Positions 19,622 through 28,371 of a DNA stretch of 47,629 nt are shown here, piece by piece. The DNA comes from DATEHG01 sp035279705. GTDB lineage: Bacteria > Gemmatimonadota > Gemmatimonadetes > Gemmatimonadales > GWC2-71-9. Under the pieces are notes generated by a model. The model ran no database searches. It worked only from the letters and a program-made list of their open reading frames with translations, and was not told where the DNA came from. Each line of letters begins with the position of its first letter. The stretch's first letter is position 1. The position numbers were made by a program, and so were the translations under genes. The DNA lies in contig DATEHG010000120.1 in assembly GCA_035279705.1 (NCBI GenBank), positions 1 through 47,629 of the forward strand, in the 5' to 3' direction.

Positions 19622-20742
19622 TGAGCGGCGCCGCCCCCCGGATCTGGATTTCAGCCGGTGAACCGTCGGGAGACCTGCACGGCGCCCGGGTGGTCCGCGC
19701 CCTGAAGCAGCGATTCCCCGGCGCGGTCATCGGCGGTGTAGGGGGGCCACGTATGGCGGCTGAGGGCGCTGAGCTCAGCGCCCGGATGGAGGGGCTCTCG
19801 GCGTTCGGCTTCAGCGAGATCGTGGCCAAGATTCCCGCGCACCTGCGGCTGCTGCGGGAAATCCGGCGGGAGTTCGCTGTCGGGAAGTGGGACCTGGTCA
19901 TCCTGATCGATTATCCGGGATTTCATCTCCGGGTCGCGCGGGCGGCCAAGCAGGCGGGGCTCAAGGTGCTGTACTACATCGCCCCGCAGTTGTGGGCGTG
20001 GGCACCGGGGCGCGCAGCCAAGTTCCGGCCCGTGGTCGACGAGATAGCCGTCGTGCTGCCGTTCGAGGCGGAGTTCTTCGCGGGTGTCGGCATCAGGGCG
20101 GAGTACGTCGGCCACCCGCTCGTGGATCGCGAGCCTTGGCCGGATCGGGTAGCCGCGCGGGCGGCGCTGACTCTCCCGGCGGATGCCCGCGTCCTGGGTA
20201 TCTTTCCGGGCAGCCGGACCCAGGAAATCGAGCGCATCTGGCCCCTGTTCCGGTCGGTCGCGCAGCAGATGCTGAAGGAGGGGCGGTGCAGCCACGCCGT
20301 CGTGGCCGGCACGGCAGATGGCCGGTATCCGAATCCGGGCCCGATCACCATCCACAGGGCCGATCCGATACCGGTTTTCGTTGCCTCCGACGCGGCCCTG
20401 GCGAAGTCGGGCACCACGACGCTGGAAGCGGCCTTGGCAGATACCCCGATGGTGGTCGCGTACCTGACGAGCCCGGGCAGCTATCTGATCGCCCGGGCGC
20501 TCATTTTCTCGAAGTGGATCAGCCTGGTGAATCTGGTGGCCGGGCGCGAGGTCGTCCCGGAGTTCTGGAGACGGCCGGTGCGCGGGCAGGCACTGGCCGA
20601 TGCCCTGAGACCACTCCTCGATCCGGATTCGGCGGAAGCCCGGGCGCAGCACCAGGGACTGGCGGAGGTCAGCCGGCGCCTGGGCCAGCCGGGCGCCGCG
20701 GGTCGAGTCGCGGCGATCGCGGCCGACCTGCTCGGGGCATGA
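19621..20742 (+). CDS. lpxB: lipid-A-disaccharide synthase
   Basis: A 373-residue GT19 glycosyltransferase that joins UDP-diacylglucosamine and lipid X at the inner membrane. Signatures: WISAGEPSGDLHGARVVRAL at the N-terminus, IDYPGFHLRVARAAK, YYIAPQLWAWAPGRAAKF, LGIFPGSRTQEIERIWP and AKSGTTTLEAAL. Length is typical. It overlaps its neighbours at both ends by one to four bases, so it is part of the coupled lpx operon. Confidence 0.95.
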   Translation: MSGAAPRIWISAGEPSGDLHGARVVRALKQRFPGAVIGGVGGPRMAAEGAELSARMEGLSAFGFSEIVAKIPAHLRLLREIRREFAVGKWDLVILIDYPGFHLRVARAAKQAGLKVLYYIAPQLWAWAPGRAAKFRPVVDEIAVVLPFEAEFFAGVGIRAEYVGHPLVDREPWPDRVAARAALTLPADARVLGIFPGSRTQEIERIWPLFRSVAQQMLKEGRCSHAVVAGTADGRYPNPGPITIHRADPIPVFVASDAALAKSGTTTLEAALADTPMVVAYLTSPGSYLIARALIFSKWISLVNLVAGREVVPEFWRRPVRGQALADALRPLLDPDSAEARAQHQGLAEVSRRLGQPGAAGRVAAIAADLLGA

Positions 20743-21392
20743 ACGTACCTCCGGTCGTGGTCCGCACCGCGGCCATCCCGCTGGTGCGGATGCTGGCCCG
20801 GAGCTGGCGCTATCGCCTCGAGGGCGAAGGGTGCGGGCTGGCCCGGTCGAAGCAGCGCAGCCGGGTCGCCTTCGTGGTCTGGCACGAGGCACTGCTCCCG
20901 CTCATGTGGCTGCACCGGAACGAAGCAGTCGCGATCGTGGTGAGCGAGGCCAGGGACGGTCAGTACCTCGCCGATTTCGCGGACGCGGCCGGCTATGAGC
21001 TGCTGCGCGGATCGAGCACCCGCGGTGGCGCGAAGGCGCTGCTCGGGGCCGTCCGGGCGCTCGAAGCGGGCGGCACAGTCGCCATGACACCTGACGGACC
21101 CCGCGGCCCGAGGCGGGAACTCAAGCCCGGGATCCTGGCCGCCGCCGCACGCAGCGGTGCCACGCTCATCCCGGTGCACGCCGAAGCCGACCGGGCATGG
21201 CGGCTGCGTTCGTGGGATCGCTTCATGATCCCCAAGCCGTTTGCCCGGGTCCGCGTGGTGTACGGAGAGCCGTTTCCCGTGACGGCGGGGCCCGACGCCG
21301 AGGCCCGGGCGATGGACCGGATGCGGGAAAGCATGGACCACGTCGCACGAAAGGCCGCATGGCCCGGGCAAGCCGAGATTCCCACCGCCTGA
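20739..21392 (+). CDS. DUF374-family lysophospholipid/lipid A acyltransferase-like protein
   Basis: A 217-residue protein; ATG at 20739 overlaps the lpxB stop. The motif FVVWHEALLPLMWLHRN has the histidine of the family, and TPDGPRGPRRELKPG is the diagnostic DUF374 signature. DUF374 proteins are related to the LpxL/PlsC acyltransferases and sit in lipid A operons; a late acyltransferase role on Kdo-lipid A or a precursor is inference from context. The only hydrophobic stretch is weak, so it is peripheral rather than multi-pass. Confidence 0.82.
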   Translation: MNVPPVVVRTAAIPLVRMLARSWRYRLEGEGCGLARSKQRSRVAFVVWHEALLPLMWLHRNEAVAIVVSEARDGQYLADFADAAGYELLRGSSTRGGAKALLGAVRALEAGGTVAMTPDGPRGPRRELKPGILAAAARSGATLIPVHAEADRAWRLRSWDRFMIPKPFARVRVVYGEPFPVTAGPDAEARAMDRMRESMDHVARKAAWPGQAEIPTA

Positions 21393-22405
21393 TCCGCTGG
21401 CTGTGGACCAGCCGTCGGATCGACGCACGCATGGCGCGCCTGATGCTGCTGCCGCTCTCTGCGTGCTATCGCGTGGCCGTGGCAGCCAGGGCCTGGGCCT
21501 ATCGGGCCGGGTGGTCCGAGGTGAAGGACCTGCCCCTGCCTTCGGTCTCGGTGGGGAATCTCACGGTCGGCGGCTCGGGCAAGACGCCGATCGCGACCTG
21601 GATCGCGCAGCATTACGCCGCGCGGGGCCATGTGCCCGGCGTGCTCCTCCGCGGGTATGGCGGCGGGGACGAGGCCAAGGTCCACGAGCGACTGGTGCCG
21701 GAGGCCCGGGTGGTGGTGGATCCGGATCGGGCGGCCGGAGCGGAGCGGGCACTGGCGCGCGGAGCCCAGGTGCTGGTGCTCGACGATGCCTATCAGCGGC
21801 TGGACGTGCGTCGTGATCTCAATCTGCTCGTAGTCAGCGCCGAATCCGCGCGGGCGGTGCGCTGGCCGCTTCCCGCCGGGCCGTGGCGGGAAGGACTCGG
21901 CGCGATCGACCGGGCCGATGCGATCATCGTGACCCGGAAACGGGCTACGGCGGAAGTCGCCGCGGCGCTGGCCGGCGAACTCCAGGCGCGGCTCCGGGGC
22001 CCGGTGGCGGTGGCCCACCTGGGCGTCGCACGGTACGAAGGCCTGGTGAGCGGGCGCGTTACGGATGCCGCGGCGCTGCGCGGCCGGCGCGTAGTGGCGG
22101 CCTCGGCGATCGGCGACCCCGAAGCCTTCGTGGCGCAGACCAAGATGACCGGCGCCGCCGTGCAGGTGGCCACCTGGAAGGATCACCACGAGTTCCGGGA
22201 TGAGGACGTGGCCTGGCTGGCGCACGCGGCCCGAAAGGCCGATCACGTGGTGATCACCGAGAAGGATGCCGTGAAGTTGCGCGACCGCTGGCCGGCCAGC
22301 GTGCCCGAGCCGCTGGTGGCCGTGCTGTCGATCGAGTGGGAAAGCGGGGAGGACCGTCTCGTCGCCGCGCTGGACGCGGTGGTCACGCCCGCGGAAGGTC
22401 TCTGA
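21359..22405 (+). CDS. lpxK: tetraacyldisaccharide 4'-kinase
   Basis: A 348-residue P-loop kinase that phosphorylates the lipid A disaccharide at the 4' position. The ATG at 21359 lies 34 bases inside the acyltransferase gene. An N-terminal membrane-associated helix (MARLMLLPLSACYRVAVAA) precedes the P-loop SVGNLTVGGSGKTPIATW. The catalytic Asp region reads VLDDAYQRLDVRRDLNLL where DDGxQH is usual, so the His is replaced by Arg; KDHHEF keeps the second His motif. The rest has the expected LpxK layout and length. It closes the lpx operon. Confidence 0.9.
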   Translation: MARASRDSHRLIRWLWTSRRIDARMARLMLLPLSACYRVAVAARAWAYRAGWSEVKDLPLPSVSVGNLTVGGSGKTPIATWIAQHYAARGHVPGVLLRGYGGGDEAKVHERLVPEARVVVDPDRAAGAERALARGAQVLVLDDAYQRLDVRRDLNLLVVSAESARAVRWPLPAGPWREGLGAIDRADAIIVTRKRATAEVAAALAGELQARLRGPVAVAHLGVARYEGLVSGRVTDAAALRGRRVVAASAIGDPEAFVAQTKMTGAAVQVATWKDHHEFRDEDVAWLAHAARKADHVVITEKDAVKLRDRWPASVPEPLVAVLSIEWESGEDRLVAALDAVVTPAEGL

Positions 22406-22443
22406 ACACCGGTACCGCATTCATCGCCCTTTTGGAGAGGACA

Positions 22444-23739
22444 ATGACCGTCAGCAGCCAGAACATCATCAGGCCCGACAAGGACCGTTTCCTGAGCGAG
22501 GAAAACCCCTTCGAGGCCATGATGTCCCGTTTCGACTTCGCCGCCAAGGCGCTCGATCTCGAACCCGGGCTCTACAAGATCCTGCGCCATCCCGAGAAGC
22601 AGATCATCGTGTCGGTGCCCGTGCAGCGGGACAACGGCGACGTCGAGGTCTTCACGGGGTACCGCGTGCTCTACAACACGTCGCGCGGCCCCGCCAAGGG
22701 CGGCATCCGCTTCGACCTGCAGGTTACGCTGGATGAGGTGAAGGCCCTCGCGGCGTGGATGACCTGGAAGTGTGCCGTCGTGAATCTGCCGTTCGGCGGG
22801 GCCAAGGGCGGAGTCATCTGTGATCCCTCCACCATGTCCAACGCCGAACTCGAAAAGCTGACCCGCCGCTACACCTCCGCCATCATTGACACCCTCGGTC
22901 CCGATTCCGATGTGCCGGCGCCTGACGTCAACACCAACGAGCGGGTCATGGCGTGGGTCATGGATACCTATTCCATGCACAAGCGTCATACCGTGACCGC
23001 GGTGGTGACAGGCAAGCCCGTCGAGATGGGCGGCTCGCTCGGACGGCGCGAAGCGACGGGACGCGGCTGCATGATCGTCACCCGTGAGGCGCTCAAGCTG
23101 CTCCAGATGCCGCTCAGCGGCACCAAGGTCGTCATCCAGGGCTTCGGCAACGTCGGCTCGATCGCGGCCCAGCTGATGGAGCGGGAGGGCATGACCATCG
23201 TGGCGGTGAGCGACAAGTCGGGCGGGGTCTACAATCCGGCCGGCCTCAAGGTCGACGCTCTCCTGGCCCACGTGAAGCAGCACAAGTTCCTCAAGGGCTT
23301 CCCGGGCGCCAAGGCCGTGAGCAACGAGGAAATCCTGGAGCTGCCCTGCGACGTGCTGGTGCCCGCCGCGCTCGAAAATGTGATCACCGCCAAGAACGCC
23401 GGCAACGTCAAGGCGAAGATCGTCTGCGAGGGCGCCAACGGCCCCACGACCCCGGGAGCGGACAAGATCCTGAACGAAAAGGGCATCTTCGTCATTCCGG
23501 ACATCCTGGCCAATGCCGGCGGGGTGACCGTCAGTTACTTCGAATGGGTCCAGGACCGGGGTGGCTACTTCTGGGATGAGGAGACCGTCAACAACCGCCT
23601 CGAACGCATCATGGTGCGGAGTTTCGAGGAAGTCACCTCTATGGCCCGCAAGCACAACCTCGACAACCGGATCGGTGCCTACATGCTGGCGATCGACCGG
23701 GTTGCGGCGGTCCACCGCCTGCGCGGCATGTATGCCTGA
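22444..23739 (+). CDS. gdhA: glutamate dehydrogenase
   Basis: A 431-residue cytosolic enzyme interconverting glutamate with 2-oxoglutarate and ammonia. A strong GGAGAGGA ribosome site (22434-22441) precedes ATG at 22444. Signatures: GPAKGGIRFDLQVTLDEVKA, TWKCAVVNLPFGGAKGG with the catalytic lysine, PAPDVNTNERVMAW, and the NAD(P) Rossmann motif GFGNVGSIAAQL; CEGANGPTTPGAD and ANAGGVTVSYFEWVQ complete the fold. The cofactor cannot be fixed with confidence by eye. Length is that of the hexameric small GDH class. Its TGA overlaps the rlmH ATG. Confidence 0.95.
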   Translation: MTVSSQNIIRPDKDRFLSEENPFEAMMSRFDFAAKALDLEPGLYKILRHPEKQIIVSVPVQRDNGDVEVFTGYRVLYNTSRGPAKGGIRFDLQVTLDEVKALAAWMTWKCAVVNLPFGGAKGGVICDPSTMSNAELEKLTRRYTSAIIDTLGPDSDVPAPDVNTNERVMAWVMDTYSMHKRHTVTAVVTGKPVEMGGSLGRREATGRGCMIVTREALKLLQMPLSGTKVVIQGFGNVGSIAAQLMEREGMTIVAVSDKSGGVYNPAGLKVDALLAHVKQHKFLKGFPGAKAVSNEEILELPCDVLVPAALENVITAKNAGNVKAKIVCEGANGPTTPGADKILNEKGIFVIPDILANAGGVTVSYFEWVQDRGGYFWDEETVNNRLERIMVRSFEEVTSMARKHNLDNRIGAYMLAIDRVAAVHRLRGMYA

Positions 23740-24212
23740 TGGAGCTCGTCCTCGCGGCGGTGGGGCGCCTGCGCCCCAGCTTCCGTCAGGCCGCTGACGA
23801 GTACCTGGAGCGGCTGGCCCACTATGCCCGGATCGCAGAGACCGAAATCCGGGAAGCCAGCCGCGCGGGAAGCGTCGAACGACAGCGGGCCGAGGAGGCG
23901 GAGCGCCTCACGGCCCGCCTGCCGTCTGGGGCGGTGCTCGTTGCCCTTGCCCGGGAAGGGGAAGCCTGGAGCAGCATGGAGCTCTCCCGCAAGCTCGGGC
24001 GCTGGCAGGAACAGGCCCGCCCGGTGGCCCTCGTCATAGGAGGATCCTGGGGACTCGATCCCGCGCTGATCGCACGCGCGGCTCACCGCTGGAGCCTCGG
24101 ACCGCTTACCCTTCCTCACGAACTGGCCCGGGTCGTCGTGCTGGAACAGGTCTACCGGGGCTGCACGATTCTGCGCGGCGAGCCCTATCACAAGGGCGCA
24201 GGCGGACGATAG
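23739..24212 (+). CDS. rlmH: 23S rRNA (pseudouridine1915-N3)-methyltransferase RlmH
   Basis: A 157-residue SPOUT methyltransferase acting on helix 69 of the 70S ribosome. The knot region reads VALVIGGSWGLDPALIARA (usual IGGxxG) and the C-terminus GCTILRGEPYHKG matches the RlmH PYHK motif. Dimeric family, normal length. It starts on the gdhA stop codon (TGATG). Confidence 0.9.
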   Translation: MELVLAAVGRLRPSFRQAADEYLERLAHYARIAETEIREASRAGSVERQRAEEAERLTARLPSGAVLVALAREGEAWSSMELSRKLGRWQEQARPVALVIGGSWGLDPALIARAAHRWSLGPLTLPHELARVVVLEQVYRGCTILRGEPYHKGAGGR

Positions 24213-24229
24213 GCGGAGGCAGTCGGCGC

Positions 24230-24940
24230 ATGGCGGAGTGGTTCCAGGAATGGTTCGGCGAGGAATACCTGCAGCTTTACCCGCATCGGGACGCCGGCGA
24301 TGCGGAGCGGCTCGCCGCGCTGATCGAGGCCCGGGTGCCCGGGCGACGCGGAGCTCGCCTCCTGGATGTCGGATGCGGCCCCGGCCGGCATCTCGCGGCC
24401 CTCGAAAAGCGGGGCTACCGTGGCATCGGGCTCGATCTCTCGGCCAGTCTGCTCCGCCGCGCCCGGGCAGCCACCCTCGCCCCGCTGGTGCGGGCCGACA
24501 TGCGCTGGCTGCCGGTTCGCCCGGCCACGTTCGACGTGGTGGTCAACCTCTTTACCAGCTTCGGTTACTTCGCCACCGACGATGAGCATGGGCAGGTGGT
24601 CGCCCAGATGGGGGCCGCACTCAAGCCCGGTGGCTGGCTGGCGATGGATTTCCTGAACGCGCCGGCGGTGGAAGCCGGCCTGGTTCCCGCCGAAAGCACA
24701 GTGCTCGGGAACACCCTCGTGCAGATCCGGCGGCGCATCGAGCGCGGCGCCGTCATCAAGACGATCGAAACCGCCGATGGCCGCCGTTTCGTGGAGCGCG
24801 TCCGCCTGTTCCGGGAGGACGAGTTGAAAGGGATGATGCGCGAGGCAGGTCTCGCCGTGCGCAGTTCCGCCGGCGACTACGCCGGCAGTCCCGTCACGAG
24901 GACGAGCCCTCGAGTCATCCTGTTCGCCGAGCGCCAGTGA
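24230..24940 (+). CDS. class I SAM-dependent methyltransferase
   Basis: A 236-residue protein with a GGAGG site at 24214-24218. Motif I is LLDVGCGPGRHLAALEKRG (residues about 43-61), the acidic end of strand 2 is GIGLDLSASLL, and motif IV is TFDVVVNLFTSFGYF. The substrate is unknown; the loop TSFGYFATDDEH is common in Methyltransf_25-type enzymes acting on small molecules. Its stop overlaps the bshC GTG start (GTGA), which suggests but does not prove a shared pathway. Confidence 0.85.
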   Translation: MAEWFQEWFGEEYLQLYPHRDAGDAERLAALIEARVPGRRGARLLDVGCGPGRHLAALEKRGYRGIGLDLSASLLRRARAATLAPLVRADMRWLPVRPATFDVVVNLFTSFGYFATDDEHGQVVAQMGAALKPGGWLAMDFLNAPAVEAGLVPAESTVLGNTLVQIRRRIERGAVIKTIETADGRRFVERVRLFREDELKGMMREAGLAVRSSAGDYAGSPVTRTSPRVILFAERQ

Positions 24941-26466
24941 ACCGCTTCCTCGAAACTCCCCTGCCGTTTCCGTTCGAGCCCCTGGCCAGCCGGGGCCCTT
25001 CCGGATTGTCGCGCCCCCTGCTGGATGCAATCATTCCCGCCCCTGGCATCGAACAGGTGATTGCCCGGCTGTCGCAGCCGGGTACCCTCCTGGTGACCAC
25101 GGGGCAGCAACCCTGTCTCTTCCTCGGACCGCTGTACACGGTTCACAAGGCGCTCTCCGCCGCTCGGCTGGCCACGGCGCTCGAGGCCAGGTGGCGATGT
25201 CCAGTCGTTCCGGTCTTCTGGGTCGCCGGGGACGATCACGATTTCGCCGAGTCCTCCGTCGCCGCCTGGCTCAATCCGGCAGGCGAAGTCGTCATCCGCG
25301 AGTTGCGCCAGCGGGACCCGGCCGCCCCCCTCGTCCCGATGTACCGTGAACCCCTGGGGCCGGAACTTCCCGGCGCCCTCGATGCGCTCGCGGCCGATCT
25401 GCCGCAATCCGAATTCCGCGAGGCCACGCTCGACTGGCTGCGGCGTCACTATCGCCCTGAGCAGACGATCGCGGGCGCCTATGGGGCGGCGCTCGCCGAA
25501 TTGCTGGCACCACTCGGCATTCTCTGCCTCGACAGCACCCACCCGGCCGTCAAACGAGCCATGGCCCCGTTGCTGCTCGAATCGCTTCGGCGGCACCGCG
25601 ATCTCGACACGGCTCTCGCAGCCGAGGACAGACTCCTCAAGTCGCAGGGGCAGGATGCGGGCATTGCGACAGGGGAGGGGGCCTCGCTGGTCATGCTGGA
25701 GGCCCGCCTGGGCCGGGACCGGCTGGTGGCCGAGGGCGCGGGGTTCGTGACCCGGCGTTCCGGAGAACGGTTCGCGCTGGCGGATCTCGAGCGCATCGCC
25801 AGTTCCGAGCCGGAGCGGCTGTCACCGAATGTGCTGCTCCGCCCGGTCGCCGAGAGCGCGATCCTGCCGACGGTGGCCTACGTCGGCGGCCCCGGTGAGT
25901 TGCGCTACCTCAAGCTCACCCCGCCTCTATATCAGGCACTCGGAGTGGCCCGCCAGGTGCCGGTGCCCCGCTGGTCCGGCATGGTGATCGAGTCGCGCGT
26001 CGACCGGGTACTGGAAAAGTTCGGCGCTTCGGTCGAAGAGCTGCTCGCCCCCCCTCCAGGGCTGGAAGGCCGCGTCCTCAAGGCACAGTTGCCCGCCTCC
26101 GCGACGAGTGCCCTGGCGGAATTCGCCGCAACTGCCGATCGGACGTTTCAGTCCCTGGGGGCCGCCGCGCACGAGATCGACCCGACGCTCGACCGCCCGG
26201 TGCAGAATGCCCGCAACCAGGCCCTGTCGGCAGCGCAGGACCTCGAGAAGAAATTGGTGTCGCACCTGCGGAAACGGAGCGAAACGGAACTGGGTCAGAT
26301 TGTCCGCAGCCGCACGGCGCTCCTGCCCGGCGGCAAGCCGCAGGAGCGGCTGCTCGGCGTCAGCGGCTTCCTGGCGCGCTACGGCCCGGCATTCCTCTCC
26401 GAGCTGTCCACGGCGATGGAGCCCTGGGCCGCACGGGCCCTTGAAGGCGCCGGGCGCCCGGCATAG
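24937..26466 (+). CDS. bshC: BshC, putative cysteine ligase of bacillithiol synthesis
   Basis: A 509-residue protein with a GTG start overlapping the methyltransferase stop. Family motifs: TTGQQPCLFLGPLYTVHKAL, VPVFWVAGDDHDFAESS, PTVAYVGGPGELRYLKL, plus a C-terminal coiled coil (about 430-470) ending GKPQERLLGVSGFLARYGP. BshC is thought to add cysteine to GlcN-malate to make the thiol bacillithiol. bshA and bshB are not in this window. The length is normal (about 510-540 residues). Confidence 0.9.
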   Translation: MNRFLETPLPFPFEPLASRGPSGLSRPLLDAIIPAPGIEQVIARLSQPGTLLVTTGQQPCLFLGPLYTVHKALSAARLATALEARWRCPVVPVFWVAGDDHDFAESSVAAWLNPAGEVVIRELRQRDPAAPLVPMYREPLGPELPGALDALAADLPQSEFREATLDWLRRHYRPEQTIAGAYGAALAELLAPLGILCLDSTHPAVKRAMAPLLLESLRRHRDLDTALAAEDRLLKSQGQDAGIATGEGASLVMLEARLGRDRLVAEGAGFVTRRSGERFALADLERIASSEPERLSPNVLLRPVAESAILPTVAYVGGPGELRYLKLTPPLYQALGVARQVPVPRWSGMVIESRVDRVLEKFGASVEELLAPPPGLEGRVLKAQLPASATSALAEFAATADRTFQSLGAAAHEIDPTLDRPVQNARNQALSAAQDLEKKLVSHLRKRSETELGQIVRSRTALLPGGKPQERLLGVSGFLARYGPAFLSELSTAMEPWAARALEGAGRPA

Positions 26467-26474
26467 ACTCGGCC

Positions 26475-26753
26475 ATGGTCCTCCTCGGTCTCATCATCCT
26501 CGTGGTGCTCATGATTCCCCTGCTGAGCATCGTGCTCGACTCCCCGGTCGGGCGCGCCCTCGGACGCCGGCTGGAGGGCGGGGAGGCCGCGCCGACTGGC
26601 GTGGCCGACCTGGTCAAGCGGGTGGAACTGCTGGAGGGAGAAGTCGACGACCTGCACCGTTCGCTCACCGCCGTCCAGGAAGAGAACGCCTTCCTGCAGC
26701 GATTGATCGAGGATTCCCCATCCCGCGGAAGCCTCCCGCCGCCCAAGACCTGA
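26475..26753 (+). CDS. small single-pass membrane protein with coiled coil
   Basis: A 92-residue protein. Residues 2-21 form one TM helix (VLLGLIILVVLMIPLLSIVL); about residues 44-82 form a heptad-like coiled coil (LVKRVELLEGEVDDLHRSLT). I do not recognise a named family. No Shine-Dalgarno precedes the ATG; instead a TAGACT hexamer ends 5 bases before it, so it may be leaderless. It lies between bshC and murJ (10-base gap), so a link to envelope growth is only positional. Confidence 0.7.
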   Translation: MVLLGLIILVVLMIPLLSIVLDSPVGRALGRRLEGGEAAPTGVADLVKRVELLEGEVDDLHRSLTAVQEENAFLQRLIEDSPSRGSLPPPKT

Positions 26754-26763
26754 GGCCGGCTCC

Positions 26764-28371
26764 TTGAGCGCACCAGATCCTGCTCCTCCCTCCGGCAAGC
26801 CGCGGCGCTCCGGTGGGGCCGCCTTTTTCGTGGCGCTCGGCATCCTGCTCAGCCGGCTCATCGGCCTCATCCGCCAGCGGATCTTCGCCAAGTACCTGGG
26901 GCTCTCGGACGCGGCGGACGTGTACACCGTCGCCTTCCGGATCCCGAACTTTCTGCAGAACCTCTTCGGGGAAGGGGCACTCTCCGCCTCCTTCATTCCG
27001 GTGTACGCCGGTCTGCTCGCCCAGGGTCGCCGGGATGAGGCTCGCCGCGTCGCGGGCGCCGTGGTCACCATCCTCGGATTCGTGGTCGCGCTTATCGTCC
27101 TGGCCGGGGTGCTCGGCACGCCGCAGCTCATGAGCGTGATCGCACCCGGATACACCGGTGCGAAGCGCGAGCTGGGCATCACCCTCGTGCGGATCTTCTT
27201 CCCGGGCGCCGGCCTGCTGGTGCTTTCCGCATGGTGCCTGGGAGTCCTCAACAGTCACCGCAGCTTCCTGGTGCCGTACGCGGCGCCGGTGATGTGGAAC
27301 CTCGCCATCATCTTCGCGCTGATCTGGCAGGGGCCCAACGGAGTTCCGGAACAGATCGCGATCTGGGCCGCGTGGGGATCCGTCATCGGAAGCGGCCTGC
27401 AGCTCCTGGTGCAGCTTCCGCTGGTCCGCCTGCTGGCCGGCTCCATGGGACCCGGGCTGGGCCGGGGCAATGCCGAGGTCCGCTCCGTCGTCGGCAATTT
27501 CCTGCCCGCCTTCATCAGTCGCGGCGTAACCCAGATCAGCGCCTATGTCGACTCGATCATTGCCACGCTGCTCCCCACGGGTGCGGCCGCCGCGCTGGGC
27601 AGCGCGCAGATGATCTACACACTTCCGGTGAGCCTGTTCGGCATGTCGGTTTCCGCGGCGGAGCTCCCCGCCATGTCGGGGGCGGTCGGCAGTGCGGAGG
27701 AGGTGGCCGCCCACCTCCGCCGCCGCCTCGATGCCGGACTCCGCCGCATTGCGTTCCTCGTCGTGCCATCCGCGATGGCGTTCCTCACGCTCGGCGGAGT
27801 CATTGCCGCCGCGCTCTTCCAGTCGGGGCATTTCACCGCTGAGGACAGCCGGTATGTCTGGGGCATCCTGGCCGGTTCGGCGGTCGGCCTGCTGGCCGGC
27901 ACACTGGGCCGCCTCTACGCCTCGGCCTCCTACGCCCTGCGGGATACCCGCACCCCGCTGGCCTTCGCCATCATCCGCGTCCTGCTCACCGTTGCGCTCG
28001 GCCTGGGGGCGGCGCTCTGGCTGCCTCATCTCGTCGGCGTCGAAGACCGCTGGGGGGCGGCCGGTCTGACCGCGTCGGCAGGAGTGGCGGGCTGGGTGGA
28101 GTTCGTGCTGCTCCGCCTCGCGATCAACCGGCGGATCGGCCGAACCGGAATTCCATTCACCTATCTGGTCCGCCTCTGGTCGGCCGCGCTCGTGGCGGCG
28201 GGCGTGGCGTGGGGCGTCCGCTGGCTGCTGGGTCCATTTTCCCCGATTCCGCAGGCCATCCTGGTGCTGGGTGTGTACGGCGTGAGCTATCTCGCGCTGG
28301 CGCTCCTGTTCGGGGTCAGCGAGGTGAGTGAGGTGACCGGTCGGGTCTCCTCGATTATCCGGCGGCAATGA
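26764..28371 (+). CDS. murJ: lipid II flippase MurJ
   Basis: A 535-residue MOP-superfamily transporter that moves the peptidoglycan precursor lipid II across the inner membrane. The TTG at 26764 follows a TGAGG. The N-terminal region has FVALGILLSRLIGLIRQRIF and FRIPNFLQNLFGEGALSASF, the MurJ signature with the functional Arg and Glu residues; the total agrees with 14 TM helices. The C-terminal region has LGRLYASASYALRDTRTPL, where MurJ proteins carry an R-D-T pattern. It overlaps uvrC by ATGA. Confidence 0.93.
   Translation: MSAPDPAPPSGKPRRSGGAAFFVALGILLSRLIGLIRQRIFAKYLGLSDAADVYTVAFRIPNFLQNLFGEGALSASFIPVYAGLLAQGRRDEARRVAGAVVTILGFVVALIVLAGVLGTPQLMSVIAPGYTGAKRELGITLVRIFFPGAGLLVLSAWCLGVLNSHRSFLVPYAAPVMWNLAIIFALIWQGPNGVPEQIAIWAAWGSVIGSGLQLLVQLPLVRLLAGSMGPGLGRGNAEVRSVVGNFLPAFISRGVTQISAYVDSIIATLLPTGAAAALGSAQMIYTLPVSLFGMSVSAAELPAMSGAVGSAEEVAAHLRRRLDAGLRRIAFLVVPSAMAFLTLGGVIAAALFQSGHFTAEDSRYVWGILAGSAVGLLAGTLGRLYASASYALRDTRTPLAFAIIRVLLTVALGLGAALWLPHLVGVEDRWGAAGLTASAGVAGWVEFVLLRLAINRRIGRTGIPFTYLVRLWSAALVAAGVAWGVRWLLGPFSPIPQAILVLGVYGVSYLALALLFGVSEVSEVTGRVSSIIRRQ

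Noticed and set aside
26665..28368. Minus-strand open frame of 567 codons opposite murJ
   Set aside because: Low-complexity Glu/Arg/His sequence mirrored from murJ codons; no motif.
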